A DNA stretch of 64,000 bases, taken from the NCBI RefSeq assembly GCF_013166515.1, contig NZ_JABKKJ010000001.1, positions 62,001-126,000 of the forward strand, given 5' to 3'. The notes under the pieces are model-generated. The model was not told the DNA's origin. It was given only the letters and a program-made list of their open reading frames with translations, and did not search any database. Position numbers and translations under genes: made by a program. Shown in pieces: positions 43,576-50,429 of the stretch. Position 1 is the first letter of the stretch. The number at the start of each line of letters is the position of its first letter. The stretch is from Xylanibacter caecicola (GTDB lineage Bacteria; Bacteroidota; Bacteroidia; Bacteroidales; Bacteroidaceae).

Positions 43576-43606
43576 CAAATATACGGATAAGTCGAGAACA
43601 AAACAA
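43576..43606 (-). promoter_or_regulatory. Promoter of the PfkB/flavodiiron run, inside a copy of the crcB promoter repeat
   Basis: On the minus strand: TTG at 43606-43604, 20-bp spacer, TATATTTG at 43583-43576. The surrounding DNA to about 43655 matches the 88-bp unit upstream of crcB in inverse orientation (TTTGTTGTTTTGTTCTCG and CCGTCCAATATA blocks). Confidence 0.85.
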
Positions 43607-43669
43607 CAAATTTATTTGTTTTTTGTCGAGCGAGAATATATTGGACGGCGTTTAATACGGTGCTGCAGA

Positions 43670-43800
43670 AAGACTATAAGTCCTATAGGACATATATGCC
43701 ATATTAATACTTATAAGCCCGTAAGGAAGGAAGCCGGTTGGCTGAAGTCCTACAAGACATATATGCCTCATACGACTTATAAACCTCAAAAAATGCCCTC
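43670..43800. repeat. 9-nt ATAAGTCCT tract, irregular
   Basis: Scattered units such as 'ATAAGTCCT', 'ATAGGACAT', 'ATATGCCAT' and 'ATATGCCTC' between the promoter repeat and array copy F. Confidence 0.7.
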
Positions 43801-43832
43801 CGGAACCGTATCTGTAACTATCTGATAAATAG

Positions 43833-43932
43833 AATGATACCTTTTGCGTTATAATATGCCGCATTTTGCGTTCTGAAAGGGCACCTTTTGGCGTGCAAAA
43901 GGTGGCATATTGCAATGCAAAAGGCGGCATGT
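43833..43932. repeat. AAAGGTGCCCTTT array, copy F
   Basis: Units TGATACCTTTTG, GAAAGGGCACCTTTTGG, AAAAGGTGGCATATTG and AAAAGGCGGCATG. With the items above it covers most of the 511-bp gap 43542-44052. Confidence 0.8.
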
Positions 43933-44013
43933 CAAATCTCGGCGGCTTGTTCCGTGTCATCCGATGTATCAAAAATCTTTATCCCCCGTTCTCAATTCTT
44001 CATCCAAAACCAT

Positions 44014-44021
44014 TATCTTTG
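44014..44021 (+). promoter_or_regulatory. -7 element of the M16 peptidase gene
   Basis: TATCTTTG, 31 bp before the ATG at 44053; no clear TTG 19-20 bp upstream. Confidence 0.55.
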
Positions 44022-44052
44022 CAGGTCGAACATATTATAAGAAAGAGAGAAA

Positions 44053-45285
44053 ATGACAACATACAACACCCACACGCTGGCAAACGGGCTGCGCATCATC
44101 CATCTGCCGTCGGCTTCGCCCGTGATATATTGCGGCTACGGGATATGCGCCGGAACTCGCGACGAGGACGCGGGCGAGGAAGGTCTGGCGCATTTTTGCG
44201 AACATGTGACATTCAAGGGCACCGCCCGGCGCACATCCATGCAGATACTGAACAGGCTTGAGGGAGTGGGAGGAGACATCAACGCCTTTACAAACAAGGA
44301 AGATACCGTATACCACTGCGCCATTCTAAAAGAACACTTTGCACGGGCGGTAGACCTGCTCACCGACATTGTGTTTCACAGCACATATCCGCAGACGGAG
44401 ATAGACAAGGAGATAGAAGTGATATGCGACGAGATAGAGAGTTATAACGACTCGCCGGCGGAGCTGATATTCGATGAGTTCGAGAATGCTATATTCGAGG
44501 GACATCCTCTCGGACATAACATCCTTGGCACTACCGAAAGGCTGCGCGGATATACTACGGAACATGCGCTGCGCTTCACAGGCAGGTATTACCGCCCCGA
44601 GAATTCCATATTCTTTGTTTACGGAGACGTTGATTTCAAACGTATCGTGAGGCTGGTAGACGGTGCCACAAGCGATTTTCCGCCCCACGCTCCGTTAAAA
44701 GATGCAAAACTGGTAATGCTGGTTCCCGCATATATTCCGAAAAAGACAGTAAGCGATAAAGCTACGCATCAGGCGCACGTAATGATCGGAAACCGTGCAT
44801 ATAGCGTGCACGACAGCCGCCGCATGCCGCTTTATCTTTTGAACAACATACTTGGCGGACCCGGTATGAACGCACGTCTTAACATTGCACTGCGCGAACG
44901 CCACGGGCTGGTGTACAGTGTTGACAGTTCGATGGTGAATTATTCGGATACGGGAATGTGGTGCACTTATTTCGGCTGCGACCCGAAAGACACGGAAAAA
45001 TGCCTGAAACTGGTATACCGCGAGCTGGACCGCCTGGCGCAGAAACCGCTTTCCGTGGCACAGACGGAAAAGGCAAAAAGGCAGATAAAGGGGCAGATAG
45101 GCGTGGCATGCGACAACCGCGAAAGCTTTGCCCTTGGCTTTGCCAAGAGTTTTTTACACTACGGCTGGGAGCGCAATATCGCCAAGCTGTTCCGCGACAT
45201 AGACATGGTGACGCCCGAACAGATACACGAAGTGGCGCAGGACATGTTTCGTCGCGAGTGTATGACAACCCTCATTTTCAGGTAA
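44053..45285 (+). CDS. M16 family zinc metallopeptidase
   Basis: 410 residues, the single-unit form of the insulinase/processing-peptidase family. The inverted zinc motif HFCEH (H47, E50, H51) is near the N-terminus, and the second-metal Glu lies in the EIDKEIEVICDEIESY helix. The C-terminal M16_C domain has GPGMNARLNIALRERHGLVYSV. It is probably cytoplasmic, as no signal peptide is seen, and degrades small peptides. No second inactive M16 gene is beside it. Confidence 0.93.
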   Translation: MTTYNTHTLANGLRIIHLPSASPVIYCGYGICAGTRDEDAGEEGLAHFCEHVTFKGTARRTSMQILNRLEGVGGDINAFTNKEDTVYHCAILKEHFARAVDLLTDIVFHSTYPQTEIDKEIEVICDEIESYNDSPAELIFDEFENAIFEGHPLGHNILGTTERLRGYTTEHALRFTGRYYRPENSIFFVYGDVDFKRIVRLVDGATSDFPPHAPLKDAKLVMLVPAYIPKKTVSDKATHQAHVMIGNRAYSVHDSRRMPLYLLNNILGGPGMNARLNIALRERHGLVYSVDSSMVNYSDTGMWCTYFGCDPKDTEKCLKLVYRELDRLAQKPLSVAQTEKAKRQIKGQIGVACDNRESFALGFAKSFLHYGWERNIAKLFRDIDMVTPEQIHEVAQDMFRRECMTTLIFR

Positions 45286-45298
45286 AAAACGGGTATAA

Positions 45299-45457
45299 GA
45301 AAAAACTTGTGCGCAAGTGACGGCGGCATCACGCCGGCGACAGCCACGCACAAGTATAAACAACTAAAATCCTTCTTATATATTTATTGTATAAAAAGGC
45401 TCCTTTAAAGATTTTCAACCTTAGAATAAAGGTACTTGATATACCTTGTCTTAAGGT
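45299..45457 (-). ncRNA. candidate small RNA, about 160 nt
   Basis: On the minus strand a consensus promoter (45463-45493) is followed about 155 bp later by a strong terminator hairpin (45305-45355) with six T residues, and there is no ORF between. The 5' part folds as CCTTA...TAAGG enclosing AAGGTA/TACCTT. This matches a free-standing sRNA gene lying in the gap between the convergent M16 and helicase genes. I do not recognise it as tmRNA, RNase P, SRP RNA or clearly as 6S RNA. Confidence 0.6.
45305..45355 (-). terminator. terminator of the candidate small RNA
   Basis: ACTTGTGCG (45305-45313) pairs with CGCACAAGT (45347-45355), and an inner CGGCG/CGCCG hairpin fills the loop. On the minus strand it is followed by a six-T run (45305-45300). 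Confidence 0.8.
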
Positions 45458-45462
45458 GGCGG

Positions 45463-45493
45463 CAAAGGTATTATATTTAACTTAATTAACAAA
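45463..45493 (-). promoter_or_regulatory. promoter of the candidate small RNA
   Basis: On the minus strand: TTTG at 45493-45490, 19-bp spacer, TACCTTTG at 45470-45463. A full consensus match with no coding gene downstream. Confidence 0.75.
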
Positions 45494-45590
45494 ACGGGGG
45501 GGGTAATTTAAGGTATTTTTAACTATTGTGGCTATGTAATTAACATGAGTTCGAGATAAGGACATCTGAACTTGCGTAACATACGGGTAT

Positions 45591-45622
45591 AAAAAACGGT
45601 CGGACTGCGTGTCCGACCGTTT
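45591..45622 (-). terminator. terminator of the DEAD-box helicase gene
   Basis: AAACGGTCGGAC (45594-45605) pairs perfectly with GTCCGACCGTTT (45611-45622) around a 5-nt loop. A T-run follows on the minus strand. Confidence 0.88.
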
Positions 45623-45682
45623 GCTGTTGTTATGTTCCAAGGTGCTTGATGTGTTTTTATTCAGATTGGGTATTAAAGACAG

Positions 45683-47605
45683 TTACTTCTTCTTTGGGTG
45701 ACGTCGTGCCCACCCCTCTTCCGAGAAGTCGGGTTCTTCGCCGTGTAACTGTATGTCATCGTGGCGGAAAAACTGGCGCCAATCGCTTTTCTTGTTGCTG
45801 TTCATGCGTGCCTCTCCACGCATTCCGCGCTGCGATCTGCCACGGTTTTCGTTGTCGGAACGTTTTTTAGACTTTTTTTCAAAAACCTCGAATTCATCGG
45901 TGTTTTTGGTGTTTGTGCGCACTTTTTGCATACTATTGCGCACTTTTTGCATACTTTTTGAGGACTTGCCGGTGTCTTCGGCATCGTTGCAACGCACGCT
46001 ACGACCCTTGTAGGTGGTGCCGTCGAGGGCGCGCATCACTTTCTTCGCATCTTTCTCGGGCACTTCGATATAGCAGAATTTGCCGAGAAGGTCTATGTGA
46101 CCCACTTCCTGACGTCCGCGAAGATGCTTGTTGAGGAACTGCATTATCTCACCGGGATAGAAACCGTCGGTCTTTCCCAGATTGAGGAAAAGCTTGGCAT
46201 AGCCTTCCTGAGGTTTGTTGCTGCCCTTTCCGCGTGTCTTCTCACGCTTCTCGCCACGGTCGCGCCCGCCTTTTGCCGACGGCTTCTCTATCTCCGGGGC
46301 ATCGGCGTAGTATGCAAGGAACTTGCCGAATTCCACGCTCACAATCTTCATTATGAGGTCTTCCTTGTCCATATACTCGAAGTAGCGGTTGATGTCCTGC
46401 ATGAACGGAGCAATCTCCTCCTCGTTCACGTCAGTCTTTACAATCTGGTCCATCACCTTGTACAACTGCTTCTTGCATATCTCCTGGGGCGTTGGTATCT
46501 CGCCCGCCACAAACTCCTTGCCGATGACTTTCTCTATCGCCCGCATCTTGCTGCGTTCGCGTGTGTGTATTATGGCAATGCTGGTGCCTTTCTTTCCGGC
46601 ACGTCCGGTGCGCCCGCTGCGGTGTGTGTAGCTCTCAATGTCGTCGGGCAGACCGAAGTTTATGACATGTGTCAGGTCGTCCACGTCCAGTCCGCGTGCC
46701 GCCACGTCGGTGGCGACAAGCAGTTGGGTGAGGTGCTGGCGGAATTTCTGCATCGTCAGGTCGCGCTGCTGCTGCGACAGGTCGCCGTGCAGTGACTCGG
46801 CGTTGTAGCCGTCGTGTATCAGCTTGTCGGCAATCTCTTGCGTCTCGCGCTTGGTGCGGCAGAAGATTATCGCGAATATTTTGGGGTGGAAATCGACGAT
46901 CCGTTTCAGTGCCAGATACTTGTCTTTGGCGTTCACCATATAATATATGTGGTTGACATGTTCCGCTCCCTCGTTGCGGCTTCCCACCACTATCTCCTTG
47001 TGATTGTTGAGATACTTGCGCGCAATCTTCTCCACCTCACGGCTCATTGTTGCCGAGAAGAGCAGCGTGTTGCGGTCTTCGGGCAGCCCTGCCATAATCT
47101 CGTTGATGCTATCGGAGAAGCCCATGTTCAGCATTTCGTCAGCTTCGTCGAGCACGATGTTGCCCACCCGGTCCAGTCGCGCCACCTTGCGGTTCATCAG
47201 GTCGATGAGTCTTCCCGGCGTGGCTACTATCACCTGCGCGCCGTGGCGCAGCTCCTTTATCTGGTTCTGTATACTCGTTCCGCCGTATACTGCCGCCACA
47301 TGCAGTCCGCCGATGTACTTGCCGAAGTCGTTCAGGTCATCTGCAATCTGCAGGCATAACTCTCTTGTGGGCGAAAGAATGAGTGCCTGTGTGGCATTGG
47401 ACGAGGCATCGAGCTTTTGCAGCAAAGGAATGCCGTAGGCGGCGGTCTTTCCCGTGCCTGTTTGTGCAAGTGCCACAACGTCGTTTCTGTTACCGAGCAA
47501 ATAGGGGATTACTTCTTCTTGGACGGGCATGGGCATTTCAAAGCCCAGTTCCGTAATGGCGCGGCGAATCTCTTCGTTTACGCCTAATTCTTCAAATGTC
47601 TTCAA
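45683..47605 (-). CDS. DEAD-box RNA helicase with DbpA-type RNA-binding C-terminus
   Basis: 640 residues. Q motif and motif I (AQTGTGKT), DEAD motif (VLDEADEML), SAT, and motif VI (HRSGRTGRAG) are present, followed by a DbpA-like RNA-binding domain near residues 470-550 and a basic, low-complexity tail. It unwinds RNA, probably in ribosome assembly or decay. The TTG start at 47605 gives the expected KTFEELGV beginning. An ATG is not available nearby, and the ORF extension upstream would begin inside the promoter element 47687-47694. The tail has repeated KSMQKVRNSMQKVR units. Confidence 0.92.
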   Translation of the reverse strand: MKTFEELGVNEEIRRAITELGFEMPMPVQEEVIPYLLGNRNDVVALAQTGTGKTAAYGIPLLQKLDASSNATQALILSPTRELCLQIADDLNDFGKYIGGLHVAAVYGGTSIQNQIKELRHGAQVIVATPGRLIDLMNRKVARLDRVGNIVLDEADEMLNMGFSDSINEIMAGLPEDRNTLLFSATMSREVEKIARKYLNNHKEIVVGSRNEGAEHVNHIYYMVNAKDKYLALKRIVDFHPKIFAIIFCRTKRETQEIADKLIHDGYNAESLHGDLSQQQRDLTMQKFRQHLTQLLVATDVAARGLDVDDLTHVINFGLPDDIESYTHRSGRTGRAGKKGTSIAIIHTRERSKMRAIEKVIGKEFVAGEIPTPQEICKKQLYKVMDQIVKTDVNEEEIAPFMQDINRYFEYMDKEDLIMKIVSVEFGKFLAYYADAPEIEKPSAKGGRDRGEKREKTRGKGSNKPQEGYAKLFLNLGKTDGFYPGEIMQFLNKHLRGRQEVGHIDLLGKFCYIEVPEKDAKKVMRALDGTTYKGRSVRCNDAEDTGKSSKSMQKVRNSMQKVRTNTKNTDEFEVFEKKSKKRSDNENRGRSQRGMRGEARMNSNKKSDWRQFFRHDDIQLHGEEPDFSEEGWARRHPKKK

Positions 47606-47686
47606 TTTAAAAATGATTATAATATAAATGATCTTCCCAAATCTTTTCCTTACATGAATAAATGTGCAGCTTTGGAATGACGGGTG

Positions 47687-47694
47687 CAAAGGTA
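47687..47694 (-). promoter_or_regulatory. -7 element of the helicase gene
   Basis: TACCTTTG on the minus strand, leaving a leader of about 75 nt before the TTG start. Confidence 0.6.
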
Positions 47695-47784
47695 ATGAAA
47701 ATTAATGGCTTATGTATAATAATGCGGAAAATATTATCTTATAACAAATAACAAAATGAATTTGTTGCTTGCTTTCGGGACGAT

Positions 47785-47935
47785 AGAATAAGAAGATATA
47801 AGGAGATAGAATAAGATAAAGGGAAGATAAAAGACAAATGCCTTGTTGATTGTTTCAAGACTATTGTCTTTTATCTTCTGTGGCGCAAGCCATATATCTT
47901 CCCCTGTATTCTCTTATCTCTTTCCTATATTATCC
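47785..47935. repeat. three-arm dispersed repeat, copy 4, inverted
   Basis: Contains 'CTGTGGCGCAAGCCATA' and the AAAAGACAAATGCC.../TTGTCTTTTATCTTC arm. It lies between the divergent helicase and LOG genes; the remaining bases of that 495-bp gap are promoter regions with nothing else seen. Confidence 0.85.
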
Positions 47936-48063
47936 CTCCATTTGTCCATTCTTTCCTTTTCACGTTACTATTATATGTTGACGTTTGTTCCGAAACGCGG
48001 CGGTGTGATAATACCCGACATCTATTTTATGTGCAAAGAGCCGGTGATATCGGTATTTTTATG

Positions 48064-48071
48064 TAAGTTTG
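48064..48071 (+). promoter_or_regulatory. -7 element of the LOG gene
   Basis: TAAGTTTG, 29 bp before the ATG at 48101. Confidence 0.5.
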
Positions 48072-48100
48072 CAGACAATAACAATAAAACGTAAATAACT

Positions 48101-48643
48101 ATGAACATAGCGATATTCTGTTCTGCCAACAGTGACATAGACCCTCGTTTCTTCCACTTTACGGAGGAACTGGGTGTATGGTTGGCGGAAAACGGTCACA
48201 CTGTGGTTTTCGGCGGATGCGACATGGGACTGATGGAATGTGTGGCACGGGCTGCACACAATGTCGGCGGGCGTACCATGGGGATGATACCGACGAAAGT
48301 GGAGGAACGCGGACACGTCAGCAAATACGTTGACGTGGAATTTCGTTGCGACAATCTCAGTGACCGCAAGGATCTCATGCTGGCGCACAGCGACGTGGTG
48401 ATAGCCCTGCCGGGCGGCATCGGTACGCTTGACGAGATATTCACAGTGGCGGCATCGGCAACTATCGGCTATCACGCCAAGAAGGTGATACTTTACAACA
48501 TGGACGGTTTCTGGCAACCACTTATTGCTCTCCTCAACAGTCTTCAGAACCGCGGACTGATGCGCGAGCCGTATTCAAGTCACATAATGGTGGCAAACAG
48601 TCTTGAGGATATTGCCGGGATGATAGGGGAGGAAGGGCTTTAA
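48101..48643 (+). CDS. LOG family protein, nucleoside 5'-monophosphate phosphoribohydrolase
   Basis: 180 residues, normal for the TIGR00730/LOG family. The family signature PGGIGTLDEIF and the earlier GGCDMGLMECVARAA are complete. Related enzymes remove the base from AMP-type nucleotides or cytokinin nucleotides; in bacteria the physiological substrate is often unclear. It has its own promoter, and a three-arm repeat begins 4 bp after its stop. Confidence 0.92.
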   Translation: MNIAIFCSANSDIDPRFFHFTEELGVWLAENGHTVVFGGCDMGLMECVARAAHNVGGRTMGMIPTKVEERGHVSKYVDVEFRCDNLSDRKDLMLAHSDVVIALPGGIGTLDEIFTVAASATIGYHAKKVILYNMDGFWQPLIALLNSLQNRGLMREPYSSHIMVANSLEDIAGMIGEEGL

Positions 48644-48647
48644 AAGG

Positions 48648-48781
48648 AAGGAGATAAAAGAAGATAGGAGAAGATATGTGGCTTGCGCCACAGAAGATAA
48701 ATGACAATAGTCTTGAAACAATCAACAAGGCATTTGTCTTTTATCTTCCCTTTATCTTCTCCTATCTTCTTTTATCTCCTT
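48648..48781. repeat. three-arm dispersed repeat, reference copy 5
   Basis: 134 bp. The outer arms 48648-48676 and 48753-48781 are perfect 29-bp inverse complements. Inside are a TGTGGC-TTGC-GCCACA hairpin (48677-48692) and a second stem of about 14 bp (GAAGATAAA...GACAA with TTGTC...TTTATCTTC, 48693-48748). The whole can fold as a three-way junction. Confidence 0.92.
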
Positions 48782-48806
48782 AATTATCGAACGTTTACCG
48801 CTCCAA

Positions 48807-49634
48807 TCAAAAACTTCTCAGCCATGCCCGGAGCATCAGTTCCATTTCCACATGGTACTTGAAGCTCTCACGTATGCCCCAGCCGTGACCTCCTGAAGGA
48901 AACACGTGTAGCGATGCCGGCACGTCGTGACGATAAAGTTCGGTGTAGTAGCTCACGCCGTTGGCAGGCAACACCGCGTGGTCGTCGTCGCTCAAGGCTA
49001 TGAACGCGCGCGGTGTGACGCGCGATACCTGTATGTCGTTGCTGTATTCACGTTCCGTTTTCTTCTTCGGTTCCTTGCCTAACAGGTTGTCATGTGAGCC
49101 TTTGTGTGTAATGTCGGGCATCATTGTTATTACAGGATAGAACAATATCTGGAAATCGGGACGTGCGTCTTTTACCGAGCGCGTAGCCACCATAGATGCC
49201 AGATGACCGCCTGCCGATGAGCCCATTATACCCACCTCGCCGGTATTGACACCCCATTGGGCGGCGTTACGGCGCACAAGGCGTATCGCCTCTTCGGCAT
49301 CGGACAGTGGCACATCGGGGTTTCCGTGCGGCATGCGGTATTTCAGTACTATGGCGGCAATGCCCATGTTGTTGAAGAACGGTCCCCACTGGTATCCCTC
49401 ATGTTCCATTGCCAAATGCTGGTATCCGCCTCCCGGACATATCACCACCGCCCTGCCTGTTGCCTCTTTGGCAGAGGGCAGATATACGCGGACCTTTGCC
49501 GTGTCGCCGGTATCACCGTTGCTGTTGGGCGCACCGCCCTGCCACAGGTTCATGTCAAACACTTTCTGTGCCGGGAGAAGCACAGGCACCGCTGCCATAA
49601 AGGCGGTAAACAATATTTTCTTTAATCTTTTCAT
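48807..49634 (-). CDS. secreted alpha/beta hydrolase, acetyl-xylan-esterase type
   Basis: 275 residues with a signal peptide (MKRLKKILFTAFMAAVPVLLPAQ); the start is placed at 49634 to give it. Nucleophile motif GSSAGG and the oxyanion PGGGYQ near the N-terminal third, Asp in ALSDDDHAV and His in GGHGWG complete the triad. Relatives in Bacteroidetes deacetylate plant polysaccharides or act on other esters. The opposite strand gene is a NUDIX protein whose promoter overlaps this gene's. Confidence 0.88.
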   Translation of the reverse strand: MKRLKKILFTAFMAAVPVLLPAQKVFDMNLWQGGAPNSNGDTGDTAKVRVYLPSAKEATGRAVVICPGGGYQHLAMEHEGYQWGPFFNNMGIAAIVLKYRMPHGNPDVPLSDAEEAIRLVRRNAAQWGVNTGEVGIMGSSAGGHLASMVATRSVKDARPDFQILFYPVITMMPDITHKGSHDNLLGKEPKKKTEREYSNDIQVSRVTPRAFIALSDDDHAVLPANGVSYYTELYRHDVPASLHVFPSGGHGWGIRESFKYHVEMELMLRAWLRSF

Positions 49635-49732
49635 AAGTCTGTAATCAAATGGTTCAATAACGTTTTTCATTTAAATTACGGGTTATTCATTATTAAAATA
49701 ATATTACATAAGTCAAATATTTACAACCCGTT

Positions 49733-49764
49733 TTGCAAAGATAGGCATTTTTTTCGTAATATTG
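49733..49764 (+). promoter_or_regulatory. overlapping divergent promoters of the esterase and NUDIX genes
   Basis: Plus strand: TTG at 49733-49735, 21 bp, TAATATTG at 49757-49764. Minus strand: TATCTTTG at 49743-49736. The two polymerase sites overlap, so they may exclude each other. Confidence 0.55.
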
Positions 49765-49811
49765 CAGACGGATAAATGTAATATATACGTTTAAACTTAA
49801 CATCTACTTAT

Positions 49812-50345
49812 ATGCATCCATTAGAACTATTGGGCTTCTGCCCCAAATGCGGCAGCTCGCGGTTTGCCGTGAATTCGGAGAAGAGCCGTAAGTGTGACAA
49901 TTGCGGTTTTGAGTTTTTTATGAACCCTGCAGCCGCTGTCGTGGCGTTTATTGCTAACAGTCGTGGCGAACTGTTGGTGCAGAAGCGCAGGCTTGAGCCT
50001 GCCAAAGGCATGCTCGATCTGCCAGGTGGATTTGCCGATGCACAGGAAACGGCGGAGGAAAGCGTGGCGCGCGAGGTGCTGGAAGAAACATCGCTTGAGG
50101 TAACGTCTGCGCGTTATCTGTTCTCCATGCCCAATGTCTACCGCTATTCGGGTATAGACCTGAACACACTCGACCTCTTTTTCGAGTGTGAGGTGAAAGA
50201 TACTGATGTGTTGAAGGCGGGCGATGATGCGGCGGAATGCCTGTGGATGCCCATGGATGACATACATACCGAGCTGTTCGGATTGCGCTCGGTGCGCCAC
50301 GGACTGAAAGAGTATATGAGCCGCAAGGAAAACTCAAAAACTTAA
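49812..50345 (+). CDS. NUDIX hydrolase with N-terminal zinc ribbon
   Basis: 177 residues. The first 35 have two CxxC pairs (CPKCGS and CDNCG), a zinc ribbon as in NudC-like proteins. The Nudix box is GGFADAQETAEESVAREVLEETSLEV (residues about 70-95), with the metal-binding REVLEE. It cleaves a nucleoside diphosphate linked to another group; the substrate is not predictable. The gene is a single unit before topA. Confidence 0.9.
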   Translation: MHPLELLGFCPKCGSSRFAVNSEKSRKCDNCGFEFFMNPAAAVVAFIANSRGELLVQKRRLEPAKGMLDLPGGFADAQETAEESVAREVLEETSLEVTSARYLFSMPNVYRYSGIDLNTLDLFFECEVKDTDVLKAGDDAAECLWMPMDDIHTELFGLRSVRHGLKEYMSRKENSKT

Positions 50346-50394
50346 AAAAGTAGAAAATTTACATATTATATAAGGTGTATGTAAAAGTTTTATT

Positions 50395-50402
50395 TACTTT
50401 TG
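50395..50402 (+). promoter_or_regulatory. -7 element of topA-aroK-speA
   Basis: TACTTTTG, about 27 bp before the topA ATG at 50430. Confidence 0.6.
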
Positions 50403-50429
50403 CGCCCTAAAAGTAAATACCAATCAGAA

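Noticed and set aside
45683-47689. 28-residue N-terminal extension of the helicase
   Set aside because: The extension begins inside the promoter -7 element and encodes a hydrophobic string not seen in the family.
47940-48060. small coding gene before the LOG gene
   Set aside because: No ORF with a plausible start and ribosome site; the sequence looks like an ordinary promoter region.
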